DNA from: XYD12-FULL-36-8 sp964391015 | GTDB lineage: Bacteria > Bacteroidota > Ignavibacteria > Ignavibacteriales > Ignavibacteriaceae | Assembly (NCBI GenBank): GCA_964391015.1 | Contig: CAYMKU010000019.1 | Coordinates: 1-64,000 of the forward strand | Reading direction: 5' to 3' | DNA length: 64,000 bases | The notes under the pieces: model-generated | Seen by the model: only the letters and a program-made list of their open reading frames with translations | Told to the model about the DNA's origin: nothing | Database searches by the model: none | Program-made: the position numbers and the translations under genes | Part shown: one piece after another, positions 27,105-35,406 of the stretch | Layout: every line of letters begins with the position of its first letter | Numbering within the stretch: position 1 is the stretch's first letter

Positions 27105-27322
27105 TGGCAAAGCAAGGTCCAATAAAAGTAGATGGAGTAGTTACTGAAACATTACCTAATGCACATTTTAGGGTTAAACTTGACAATGGGCATGAGATAC
27201 TTGCTCACGTTTCAGGAAAAATGAGAATGCATTTTATTAAAATTTTGGTGGGAGATAAAGTTTCAATTGAATTATCTCCTTACGATTTAACTAAGGGTAG
27301 AATTACCTATAGGTATAAATAG
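27104..27322 (+). CDS. infA: Translation initiation factor IF-1
   Basis: IF-1 (72 residues) is an S1-like OB-fold protein that blocks the A site during initiation. The ATG at 27104 overlaps the map stop by one base and gives the family start MAKQGPIKVDGVV. The TTG six bases upstream is disfavoured because it would add two residues. Conserved parts are ETLPNAHFRVKLDNGHEILA and GDKVSIELSPYDLTKGRITY. Confidence 0.97.
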   Translation: MAKQGPIKVDGVVTETLPNAHFRVKLDNGHEILAHVSGKMRMHFIKILVGDKVSIELSPYDLTKGRITYRYK

Positions 27323-27332
27323 CGGAGAGATT

Positions 27333-27446
27333 ATGAAAGTTAGATCTTCTGTTCGTAAGATTTGTGAAAATTGTAAGATAATTAAGCGAAAAGGTGTTGT
27401 AAAAGTGATTTGTAAAAATCCAAAACACAAACAGCGTCAAGGTTAA
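27333..27446 (+). CDS. rpmJ: 50S ribosomal protein L36 (zinc-binding type)
   Basis: This 37-residue protein begins MKVRSSVRKICENCKIIKRK. Cysteines at 11, 14 and 27 plus His 32 form the classic zinc ribbon of the C+ form of L36. GGAG lies 6 bases before the ATG. It sits between infA and rpsM, exactly where rpmJ is expected. Confidence 0.97.
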   Translation: MKVRSSVRKICENCKIIKRKGVVKVICKNPKHKQRQG

Positions 27447-27466
27447 TTTTTAACTAAGGAGTAAAA

Positions 27467-27850
27467 GTGGCTCGTATTTCTGGTGTTGATTTACCTAAAA
27501 ATAAAAAAATTCTTTTTGGGCTCCAGTATATTTTTGGTATTGGAAGAAATATTTCAGGAGAAATTTTGCAAAAGGCAGAAATAAATCCTGATAAAAAAGT
27601 AGCTGATCTTACTGATGAGGAAGTTGCAAAAATCAGATCTGTAATTACTGCGGATTATAAGGTTGAAGGAGCGTTGAGGTCGGAAGTTCAACAAAGCATT
27701 AAAAGATTGATGGATATAGGAACTTATCGTGGTTTGAGACATCGAAAAAGTTTACCAGCGAGAGGTCAAAGAACACGAACTAACTCCCGTACGCGTAAAG
27801 GTAAAAGGAAAACTGTCGCTGGCAAAAAGAAAACACCAACTAAGAAATAA
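27467..27850 (+). CDS. rpsM: 30S ribosomal protein S13
   Basis: S13 (127 residues, GTG start behind AAGGAG) contacts P-site tRNA and bridges to the 50S subunit. It starts ARISGVDLPKNKKILFGLQY and keeps the helix-two-turn-helix segment. The conserved IGTYRGLRHRKSLPARGQRT is followed by a strongly basic C-terminal tail. It begins the alpha operon. Confidence 0.98.
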   Translation: MARISGVDLPKNKKILFGLQYIFGIGRNISGEILQKAEINPDKKVADLTDEEVAKIRSVITADYKVEGALRSEVQQSIKRLMDIGTYRGLRHRKSLPARGQRTRTNSRTRKGKRKTVAGKKKTPTKK

Positions 27851-27875
27851 ATAGTTGATTTAAGGAGAGATATAC

Positions 27876-28262
27876 TTGGCAAAGACTTTAAAAAAAGTTA
27901 AAAAAAGGACACACATTGATTCAAATGGTGAAGTTCATATTAAAGCCACTTTTAACAATGTGCAAGTTACAATTACAGATATTTATGGCAATACAATTTC
28001 TTGGTCTTCAGCAGGGAGAAATGGTTTTAAAGGATCGAGAAAGAACACGCCGTTTGCTGCACAAGTTACGGCAGAAGCAGCAGCTAAAGAGGCGTTTGAT
28101 CTTGGTTTAAGACGAGTTGATGTTTATGTTAAAGGACCAGGTTCAGGAAGAGAAGCTGCCATTAGATCTCTTAATACAGCTGGCCTTCAAATTAATTCAA
28201 TTAAGGATGTTACTCCAATTCCTCATAATGGATGTAGACCTCCCAAGAAAAGAAGAGTATAA
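27876..28262 (+). CDS. rpsK: 30S ribosomal protein S11
   Basis: S11 (128 residues) lies on the 30S platform. A TTG start follows a GGAG site. Landmarks are HIKATFNNVQVTITDIYGN, SSAGRNGFKGSRKNTPFAAQ, and the C-terminal IKDVTPIPHNGCRPPKKRRV, which is near-universal. It lies between rpsM and rpsD. Confidence 0.98.
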   Translation: MAKTLKKVKKRTHIDSNGEVHIKATFNNVQVTITDIYGNTISWSSAGRNGFKGSRKNTPFAAQVTAEAAAKEAFDLGLRRVDVYVKGPGSGREAAIRSLNTAGLQINSIKDVTPIPHNGCRPPKKRRV

Positions 28263-28282
28263 TTTTTCGGAGTATTTAATAA

Positions 28283-28909
28283 ATGGCAAGATATACTGAT
28301 TCAGTATGTAAATTGTGTAGAAGAGAAAGACAAAAATTGTTTTTAAAAGGGCAAAAGTGCTTTACTGAAAAATGTCCGATTGAAAATAGATCCTATCCAC
28401 CTGGTCAACATGGTATTTCTCGAAGAAGTAAAATATCTGAGTATGGTGTACAACTTAGAGAAAAACAAAAAATAAAAAGAATTTATGGTTTGCTTGAAAC
28501 CCAATTCAGAAATTATTTTGAAAAAGCCATCAAAGCAAAGGGAATAACAGGTGAGAACCTCGTAAAGATATTGGAAAGAAGATTGGACAATGTTGTTTAT
28601 AGATTAGGGTTTGCTTCGTCAAGAAAACAAGCCAGACAATTAATCAGACATCGTCATATTCTTGTTAACGATAGGTTGGTAGATATTCCGGCTTACCTTC
28701 TGCTTGCTGGTGATGTAATAAAGGTGAAAGATAAAAGTAAGAAGCTAGATTTAGTTCACAATTCTCTTAAGAAAGTTCGTGACAATACTTACAATTGGTT
28801 GTCTATAGATAAAGCAACCTTATCAGGTACATTTGTTCAAGTGCCTGAAAGAACTGAAGTTCCGCTGAATGCTAATGAGCAATTAGTTGTTGAGCTTTAT
28901 TCGAAATAA
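28283..28909 (+). CDS. rpsD: 30S ribosomal protein S4 (zinc-binding type)
   Basis: S4 (208 residues) initiates 16S 5' domain assembly. Four cysteines at 9, 12, 26 and 31 form the zinc knuckle of the C+ form. The S4 RNA-binding domain has LERRLDNVVYRLGFASSRKQ and ARQLIRHRHILVNDRLVDIP. In this operon order (rpsM-rpsK-rpsD-rpoA-rplQ) S4 often regulates the operon in enterobacteria; no such leader was recognised here. Confidence 0.98.
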   Translation: MARYTDSVCKLCRRERQKLFLKGQKCFTEKCPIENRSYPPGQHGISRRSKISEYGVQLREKQKIKRIYGLLETQFRNYFEKAIKAKGITGENLVKILERRLDNVVYRLGFASSRKQARQLIRHRHILVNDRLVDIPAYLLLAGDVIKVKDKSKKLDLVHNSLKKVRDNTYNWLSIDKATLSGTFVQVPERTEVPLNANEQLVVELYSK

Positions 28910-28946
28910 TGAAATTTTAATTTTAATTTTTTTTGAGGTTTAGCAA

Positions 28947-29942
28947 ATGAGTGCACCTTATATAAAGATGCCTGACGCAGTAGTACTCGATGAGAGTAAT
29001 TATACCGATACATTTGGCAGATTTACGCTGCAGCCACTTGAGAGAGGTTACGGAGTGACATTAGGCAATTCATTAAGAAGAGTTTTACTATCATCTCTGC
29101 CTGGTGCAGCAATTACTTCTGTCAAGTTTGGTGGTGTTCTTCATGAATTCACGACAATTGAAGGAGTTGTTGAGGATGTTTCAGAAATTATCTTGAATCT
29201 AAAACAAGTTAGGATGAAATTGCTTAGTAAAAAGCCTAATAAAATTGATTTATCCTTTAATGGGGATTCAGTATGGACAGCTGCTGATATTCAGAAGCAT
29301 AGCAATGAAATTGAAATCTTGAATCCCGAATTACACATTGCAACTTTGAATAAAAGTGCAAAGTTTGATGTAGAGATTAGGGTTGGGCGAGGTAAAGGAT
29401 TTGTTACAGCTTCTGAAAATGTATCTGCTGAGAGTACTATTGGAGTAATCCCAATTGATTCAATATTTACTCCAATTAGAAATGTTAAGTACGAAGTTGA
29501 AAATGTTAGAATTGCTGATCGAAATGATTATGAAAAATTAATTCTTGAAATTTTAACAGATGGTTCTATCACACCCGAGGACTCTCTTACCCAGGCAGCA
29601 AAAATTTTAAGAGATCATGTTCAACTCTTCATTAACTTTGATGTTGTTCAGGAAGAAGTTCATACCTCTACACAAAAGGATACTGAAAAAGAAAGAATTA
29701 AAAGAATCCTTCTAACAAATGTTGATGATCTTGAACTAAGTGTAAGGTCTCATAATTGTTTAAAAGCTGCTAACATTAAAAACATTGCGGAATTAGTGAG
29801 AAGGGATGAAGCTGAAATGCTTCGGTTTAGAAATTTTGGCAGAAAATCCTTAGCCGAGCTTATGGAAATAGTTGAAAATCTTGGGCTTGAATTCGGTATG
29901 GACGTGGATAAATACTTGAAAGACGAATCAGAATCAAATTAA
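28947..29942 (+). CDS. rpoA: DNA-directed RNA polymerase subunit alpha
   Basis: The alpha subunit (331 residues) nucleates polymerase assembly and contacts promoter UP elements. The N-terminal domain has FTLQPLERGYGVTLGNSLRR and VEDVSEIILNLKQVR. The C-terminal domain, two helix-hairpin-helix motifs, includes ELSVRSHNCLKAANIKNIAE and FGRKSLAELMEIVENLGLEFG. It is cotranscribed with the S13/S11/S4 genes and rplQ. Confidence 0.99.
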   Translation: MSAPYIKMPDAVVLDESNYTDTFGRFTLQPLERGYGVTLGNSLRRVLLSSLPGAAITSVKFGGVLHEFTTIEGVVEDVSEIILNLKQVRMKLLSKKPNKIDLSFNGDSVWTAADIQKHSNEIEILNPELHIATLNKSAKFDVEIRVGRGKGFVTASENVSAESTIGVIPIDSIFTPIRNVKYEVENVRIADRNDYEKLILEILTDGSITPEDSLTQAAKILRDHVQLFINFDVVQEEVHTSTQKDTEKERIKRILLTNVDDLELSVRSHNCLKAANIKNIAELVRRDEAEMLRFRNFGRKSLAELMEIVENLGLEFGMDVDKYLKDESESN

Positions 29943-29962
29943 TATTTCTTGCAGGAATCTAA

Positions 29963-30475
29963 ATGAGACATGGAGTAAAAGGACGAAAGTTAAGTAGAAC
30001 GCACAGCCATCGCGCTGCCTTAATGAATGCACTTGCTACTTCTCTTTTAAAACACAAAAGAATAAAAACAACTTTGGCCAAGGCAAAGGAAGCCCGCAAA
30101 CATGTGGAAGCTTTGATAACAAAGGCTAGAAGAAATGATCTTCATGCACGAAGGCATATAATGAGATTTGTAAATGATAAAGAAGTTGTGAAAGAATTAT
30201 TCAGTGATGTTGTACAAAAAATTGGTGACCGCCCGGGGGGATATACACGTGTTATCAAGCTTGGAAATAGGATGGGCGATGCTGCTTCAATGGCCATTCT
30301 AGAATTGGTTGATTATAACGATGTAATCACAAAAAAAGCTGAAGAGCATAAAGAAAAAAAGGAAGCGAAAAAAGAAGCTAAAGCCAAAGCAAAAAATGAA
30401 GAAAAAGAAGTTGAAGAAGCTGTTGAAGAGAAAGAACCTAAGTCAAAAAGAAAGAAAAAGAAAAGTGAAGCATAA
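29963..30475 (+). CDS. rplQ: 50S ribosomal protein L17 with K/E-rich C-terminal tail
   Basis: L17 sits near the tunnel exit. The family core begins MRHGVKGRKLSRTHSHRAAL and ends around residue 122 with AILELVDYND. The last roughly 48 residues are an alternating lysine/glutamate/alanine tail not found in E. coli L17 (127 residues). Such tails are frequent in Bacteroidota-related species. It is the last gene of the block, followed at once by a strong terminator. Confidence 0.98.
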   Translation: MRHGVKGRKLSRTHSHRAALMNALATSLLKHKRIKTTLAKAKEARKHVEALITKARRNDLHARRHIMRFVNDKEVVKELFSDVVQKIGDRPGGYTRVIKLGNRMGDAASMAILELVDYNDVITKKAEEHKEKKEAKKEAKAKAKNEEKEVEEAVEEKEPKSKRKKKKSEA

Positions 30476-30483
30476 TTTTTCTA

Positions 30484-30507
30484 AACCCCGGTTATTCGGG
30501 GTTTTTT
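30484..30507 (+). terminator. Intrinsic terminator after rplQ
   Basis: A seven-base-pair GC-rich stem AACCCCG/CGGGGTT (30484-30490 with 30497-30503) has a 6-base loop and is followed by a run of T. It begins 8 bases after the rplQ stop and ends the long ribosomal protein transcript. Confidence 0.9.
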
Positions 30508-30565
30508 ATTTTAAAGTCTTTATACTTTTAATTAACTGATATAAATTGCATTGGAATTTTTAACA

Positions 30566-31150
30566 ATGTTTGAAGAACAGCAATTCATAAAATCTGCATT
30601 TAGTTTAAACGAACTACCGAAACATAGATTACCGGAAGTGATTCTTTGTGGAAGATCTAATGTAGGAAAATCATCTTTCATTAATTCATTTTTTAATAGA
30701 AAAAATTTAGCGAAAATCAGTGCTACTCCTGGAAAAACAAGATCAATAAATTTTTATGAAATTGATAAGAGATTTTATTTGGTGGACTTACCTGGCTATG
30801 GTTTTGCCAAGGCAAGTAAGGCAGAACGAACTAAATGGTCTAAATTAATTGATGGGTTTATCACTAAATCAAATTATATCAAATTAGCAATTCATTTTGT
30901 AGATAGCAGACATAAACCCACAGATCTTGATATGAAGTTAAATCAGCTTTTGCTTCAATTAAATATTCCATTTGTTATCTTGTTATCGAAAACAGATAAG
31001 CTGAAACATTCTGAGCTTATATCTTCAAAGAAAAGCTTGCTAAATATATTTCCTGGCATTGATTTGGAAGCAAATGTAGTTCTATACTCTTCAGTTAAAC
31101 TATTTGGGAAAAAGGAGATTGCCAACCTTTTCAAAGAGATGTTTTATTGA
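30566..31150 (+). CDS. engB: Ribosome biogenesis GTPase EngB (YsxC/YihA)
   Basis: This TrmE-Era-EngA-EngB-family GTPase is required for 50S maturation. The ATG at 30566 gives 194 residues starting MFEEQQFIKSAF, the normal family start; an in-frame TTG 15 bases upstream is less likely. G motifs are G1 GRSNVGKSSFIN, G2 PGKTRSINFYE, G3 DLPGYGFA and G4 LSKTDK. It is the first gene after the rplQ terminator. Confidence 0.96.
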   Translation: MFEEQQFIKSAFSLNELPKHRLPEVILCGRSNVGKSSFINSFFNRKNLAKISATPGKTRSINFYEIDKRFYLVDLPGYGFAKASKAERTKWSKLIDGFITKSNYIKLAIHFVDSRHKPTDLDMKLNQLLLQLNIPFVILLSKTDKLKHSELISSKKSLLNIFPGIDLEANVVLYSSVKLFGKKEIANLFKEMFY

Positions 31151-31235
31151 TATTTATGAAAATAGTTTATTGTTTGCTTGCTATTCTAAAAAATGGTAAA
31201 ATTATTATGTAATTTGTTACAAAACTTTCCAATCT

Positions 31236-33104
31236 ATGCAGATTAAAATGGATCGAAGGCAGAGAAGAAGATTTTTAATCTTTCTTGTTGTGCCTGTTTT
31301 AGCTATTGTTTTGCTGTTAGCTGATGATCTTACAGTTAGAATTATTGCATTGGCGTTGATCATCATATATGTTGCTTTTATTATTTTTCTTCGTGATTCA
31401 CTAAAGTTTCAGAGTACTTACATAAATGATAGTTATGGGGATAATTTAATTGAAGACGATTATCAGTACGATACCAAATCTACTGATGAATCCTTCAAGA
31501 TAATTTCAAAAAATACAAATCCTGAAATAATTACCTCTACCAGTTTTCCGGTTGATGGTAGAACTCAGCGTACGACGCTCAAACCACCTGATTTAAAAGA
31601 AAGATTTAAGGAGATCGCATCTGAAGAACTCCCAAAGGAAGTTGGCCACGGTGGGCAGTTTTCATTTGTGCTTGAAAAAGTTCTAAACGTAATTAAAGAA
31701 GTCTATTACGCCCATTCGGTCATATTTTTTTGGTATAATCAAAAAAAAGAAAAATTTTCGATCGAAAAATTTATTTCTAATTCGACTGAGGTATCCCAAA
31801 GAAAATTTGATTTAGAAGATGATATACTTAGTAAAATTGTTCAAAAGTGCGAGCCGGAATTATTGACCGATATCTCAGCTGTTGCTGAGCCAGATGTTAT
31901 TCGCTACTATGAAAACAGACAGGGGATTAGAAGTTTTGTAGGAGTTCCGCTTTTTTATGACAAGTCGCTCATAGCTATAATAGCCTTGGATTCAAAAGTT
32001 GAAGATGCCTTTGGGATTGAAACAATTTTTACTCTTGGCAGATTCGTAAGAGTTATAACGATGCTTATTTCAATTTTCGAAGAAAAGCACTCCGATACAA
32101 TCTCACAGCAAAGACTGAATAGTTTACTGCATTTGATTGGTTCTCACCTGAAATTAGAAAATGAAAATGATCTAGCAGCTTCAATACAAAATTCTTTTAC
32201 GCAATTAGTCCATTGGGATGCTTTCACTTTTATTTATTACGAACCTGTTGAAAGAAAGTTTAAAACCATTAAAGTTCTAAATAACACTTCATTAAAATAT
32301 ATCGGTCAAAATTTAGAGGTTGAAGTAAGCGGGACATTAGTTGGTAAATGTATCTCAACCGGTATGCCAGTTAAAATTGACGATACGAGTCTCGGTGAGA
32401 TCAAAAGGTTTACTAAGAGTGAGACTGTTACATTTGATGGTTCCTTTCTTGCAATTCCGATCATTTACAAAAATCAGAACTTTGGTGTTCTTTGTTTCGA
32501 AAGTTTGAAGAAAAGTGCTTACTCGAATGAGGATGTACAATTTTTAAAAAGTGCGACTAATTATTTATCATTTACCATTCACTCTTTTTCGTCACAAGCG
32601 CTCCTAAAAAGCTTTATTACACTTGATATTGAAACTCACACTCTTAACTTATTTAGCTTTAAAGAGCGAGTAAATGCAGATTTACACAAAGCAATAAATC
32701 TGAAAGTACCCGGTGCCTTAGCATTAGTTCGGATAGATGACTTTCTAGAGCAAGAGTCTCTTTTTGATGGAAATCCTTTCCCAAGGGTTCTTAACGCAGT
32801 TGCTGAATTAATTTCAAGTGAGATGACTCCACTTACAACTTTTGGAAGAATCAGTGAAAAAGTTTTTGGAGTTTACTTTTTCAACTCTAATACCAAGGAT
32901 ATTTTTCTTTGGGCTGAGAAATTAAGAGTTAAAATTGCGCGTAAACCAATTGCGGTTGTTTCCAAGCAGACAACTTACACAGTGTCTGTTGGGATTGCTT
33001 CTGCTACTAATAGGACCAATGTTGAAGAAATAATTTATAATGCTGATCTTGCTTTACAAAAAGCTCTTGAACGTGGGGGCAATACAGTTCGAAGCATTAA
33101 TTGA
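31236..33104 (+). CDS. Membrane GAF-domain protein with degenerate GGDEF domain
   Basis: A 622-residue putative signalling protein. Two adjacent membrane segments lie at about residues 10-50. After a polar linker come two GAF-like domains, at roughly residues 130-290 and 300-460. The C-terminal 150 residues align with the GGDEF fold, with the terminal features VSVGIAS and ADLALQKALERGGNTV. However, the catalytic GG(D/E)EF signature is replaced by ISEKVF, so diguanylate cyclase activity is not expected. It may bind nucleotides or act as a scaffold. It sits between engB and deoB with no obvious operon partner. Confidence 0.78.
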   Translation: MQIKMDRRQRRRFLIFLVVPVLAIVLLLADDLTVRIIALALIIIYVAFIIFLRDSLKFQSTYINDSYGDNLIEDDYQYDTKSTDESFKIISKNTNPEIITSTSFPVDGRTQRTTLKPPDLKERFKEIASEELPKEVGHGGQFSFVLEKVLNVIKEVYYAHSVIFFWYNQKKEKFSIEKFISNSTEVSQRKFDLEDDILSKIVQKCEPELLTDISAVAEPDVIRYYENRQGIRSFVGVPLFYDKSLIAIIALDSKVEDAFGIETIFTLGRFVRVITMLISIFEEKHSDTISQQRLNSLLHLIGSHLKLENENDLAASIQNSFTQLVHWDAFTFIYYEPVERKFKTIKVLNNTSLKYIGQNLEVEVSGTLVGKCISTGMPVKIDDTSLGEIKRFTKSETVTFDGSFLAIPIIYKNQNFGVLCFESLKKSAYSNEDVQFLKSATNYLSFTIHSFSSQALLKSFITLDIETHTLNLFSFKERVNADLHKAINLKVPGALALVRIDDFLEQESLFDGNPFPRVLNAVAELISSEMTPLTTFGRISEKVFGVYFFNSNTKDIFLWAEKLRVKIARKPIAVVSKQTTYTVSVGIASATNRTNVEEIIYNADLALQKALERGGNTVRSIN

Positions 33105-33140
33105 AATCTTTTCCAAAATACTTCATATAAAATTCAACTC

Positions 33141-34310
33141 ATGAACAATTTTATTATAATTATTTTAGATGGTGTTGGTATTGGCGAGCTTCCGGATTCT
33201 TATCTCTATAAAGATGAGGGAAGTAACACCTTGGTAAATATGGCTGATGCAGTTGATGGCCTTAACTTACCAAACCTTCAATCTCTTGGTCTTGGGAATA
33301 TTACAAATATCAAGGGTGTAAAGGCGGTTGATAATCCGAGAGCCTCATTTGGGAAGATGAGAGAAATCTCAAAAGGAAAAGATTCAATCACTGGGCATTG
33401 GGAAATTGGTGGATTGTATATTGATTTAGACTTTTCATATTTCCCGGATGGTTTTCCGAAAGAAATAACTTCTAAGTTTCTTAAATATACAGAATGCAAA
33501 GGATTTCTTGGTAACAAAGCTGCATCCGGTACAGAGATAATTCAAGAATTAGGTGATGAGCATGTTAATTCTGGATATCCTATTATTTATACATCTGCTG
33601 ATTCAGTTTTTCAAATTGCTGCCCATGAAGAAATAATTTCTGTTAATAAACTTTACGAAATCTGTGAGATAACACGAGAAAAAGTTTTGGAACCGCCAGT
33701 CATTATAGGGCGTGTTATTGCGAGGCCATTTATTGGAACCTCAGGGAATTATACGCGAACAGCTAATCGTAAAGATTTTTCCATCAATCCACCAGGTGAA
33801 ACAATTTTAGATGTGCTTTCAAAAAATGGAATTGATACAATTGCCATTGGAAAAATTAATGATCTTTTTAATTATCGTGGGATAAAAACAGTAGTACAAA
33901 CAAAATCAAATGAAGAGGGATTTCATAAAATTTTAAATTATGCTCAAAGTGTAAATAACAGCTTAATCTTTGCTAATCTTGTGGACTTTGATGTTTATTA
34001 TGGACATCGTAATGATTCATTGGGATTTGCCAAAGCTCTTCGAAGTTTTGATGATTTGCTTCCTCATTTGATTGATGCTCTTGATGATACTGATGCTTTG
34101 ATAATTACAGCTGATCATGGAAATGATCCAACAACTCCGAGTACTGACCATAGTAGAGAATATGTCCCATTGATATATTTTAGAAAGCACAAGCCACCAA
34201 AAAATCTTGAAATCCGTGAAACCTTTTCTGATGTCGCAAAAACAGTTGCTGACTTTTTTGGTGTTAACAATTCATTAGAGGGTAAAAGTTTTTTACGGAT
34301 AACGAATTAA
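33141..34310 (+). CDS. deoB: Phosphopentomutase
   Basis: This enzyme interconverts ribose-1-phosphate and ribose-5-phosphate, and the deoxy forms, in nucleoside salvage. It has 389 residues of the alkaline-phosphatase superfamily. The metal-binding start is IILDGVGIGELPDS. The phosphorylated Thr is likely T84 in KDSITGHWEIGG. The late metal motif is ITADHGNDPTTPSTDHSREY. It stands alone without deoA/deoC neighbours and follows the GAF protein by 36 bases. Confidence 0.96.
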   Translation: MNNFIIIILDGVGIGELPDSYLYKDEGSNTLVNMADAVDGLNLPNLQSLGLGNITNIKGVKAVDNPRASFGKMREISKGKDSITGHWEIGGLYIDLDFSYFPDGFPKEITSKFLKYTECKGFLGNKAASGTEIIQELGDEHVNSGYPIIYTSADSVFQIAAHEEIISVNKLYEICEITREKVLEPPVIIGRVIARPFIGTSGNYTRTANRKDFSINPPGETILDVLSKNGIDTIAIGKINDLFNYRGIKTVVQTKSNEEGFHKILNYAQSVNNSLIFANLVDFDVYYGHRNDSLGFAKALRSFDDLLPHLIDALDDTDALIITADHGNDPTTPSTDHSREYVPLIYFRKHKPPKNLEIRETFSDVAKTVADFFGVNNSLEGKSFLRITN

Positions 34311-34460
34311 CTTAATTCTTCATCTGATGAAAATAATTTTGTAAAACCGGACATAAGTTTTCTAAAGATCGTTATGATTCTTCACTTCGAATTTTTTTGC
34401 ATCACGAGAAAAAATAACTCAAAGCTAACGACTTAACTTTCATTTGAAAGATTAATCAAT

Positions 34461-34468
34461 TATCTTTG
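34461..34468 (+). promoter_or_regulatory. Bacteroidota-type -7 motif (TATCTTTG) upstream of rpoD
   Basis: TATCTTTG fits the TAnnTTTG -7 element known from Bacteroidota promoters. It lies 81 bases upstream of the rpoD start. A TTTG at 34443-34446 is upstream but only 14 bases away, shorter than the usual spacing. A competing sigma-70-like pair, TTGAAA (34477-34482) and TATTTA (34499-34504), lies closer to the gene. The assignment is tentative. Confidence 0.35.
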
Positions 34469-34548
34469 TGCAAAATTTGAAACTGGTAGTAAATCAAATA
34501 TTTACAAGAAAAATTTCTCAGAACATAAAAATAAATAAGAGCTAACTT

Positions 34549-35403
34549 GTGAAAATTGTTAAGCAGTTTACAAATCGTGAAAATCAATCCCTTGATAAAT
34601 ATCTTCAAGAGATCGGCAAAATTAATTTGCTTACGCCGGAACAAGAAATTGAATTAGCAATTAAGATTAGAAAGGGTGAGCAAGGAGCTTTGGAAAATTT
34701 GGCAAAAGCCAATTTGAGATTTGTGGTTAGTGTTGCTAAACAATATCAGAATCAAGGTTTGTCTTTAGGCGATCTAATAAATGAGGGCAATTTAGGTTTG
34801 TTAAAAGCTGCAAAAAGATTTGATGAAACAAGAGGTTTTAAATTTATTTCTTATGCAGTATGGTGGATAAGACAGTCAATCCTTCAAGCTTTAGCTGAGC
34901 AATCTAGAATCGTACGATTGCCGTTAAATAGAGTCGGGGCATTAAATAAAATAGGTAAGGCATATAGCAATCTTGAACAAGAGTTCGAACGAGAACCAAG
35001 TGCAGATGAGCTTGCTAAAGAGTTAGATATGGATGCTGCTGAAGTTGCAGACACATTAAAAATATCAGGTAAGCATATATCAATGGATGCTCCCTTCACA
35101 CAAGGTGAGGAGAATAGTTTATTAGATGTAATTCAAAGCGATCTTCAACCCTCACCCGATCATTTATTGATGGATGAGTCATTAAAAGACGAAATAGAAC
35201 ATGCTTTATCCACACTCTCCGAAAGAGAAGCAGAAGTCATTAAATTATATTTCGGCTTAGATAAAGAAAACTCGCTTACTTTAGAAGAAATAGGCGAAAG
35301 ATTTAATCTTACTAGGGAACGAGTAAGACAGATCAAAGAGAAAGCTATTAGACGTCTCCGGCATACGTCAAGAAGTAAAAATTTAAAAGCTTATCTCGGC
35401 TGA
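34549..35403 (+). CDS. rpoD: Primary RNA polymerase sigma factor (RpoD/SigA, short form)
   Basis: This is the group 1 sigma factor, 284 residues with a GTG start. Region 1.1 is absent, as in Bacteroidota and relatives. Region 1.2 starts SLDKYLQEIGKINLLTPEQE. Regions 2.1-2.4 include LRFVVSVAKQYQNQGLSLGD, GFKFISYAVWWIRQ and SRIVRLPLN. Region 4.2 has LTLEEIGERFNLTRERVRQI. Only 3 bases separate it from the downstream lipoprotein gene. It recognises housekeeping promoters. Confidence 0.96.
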   Translation: MKIVKQFTNRENQSLDKYLQEIGKINLLTPEQEIELAIKIRKGEQGALENLAKANLRFVVSVAKQYQNQGLSLGDLINEGNLGLLKAAKRFDETRGFKFISYAVWWIRQSILQALAEQSRIVRLPLNRVGALNKIGKAYSNLEQEFEREPSADELAKELDMDAAEVADTLKISGKHISMDAPFTQGEENSLLDVIQSDLQPSPDHLLMDESLKDEIEHALSTLSEREAEVIKLYFGLDKENSLTLEEIGERFNLTRERVRQIKEKAIRRLRHTSRSKNLKAYLG

Positions 35404-35406
35404 TTT

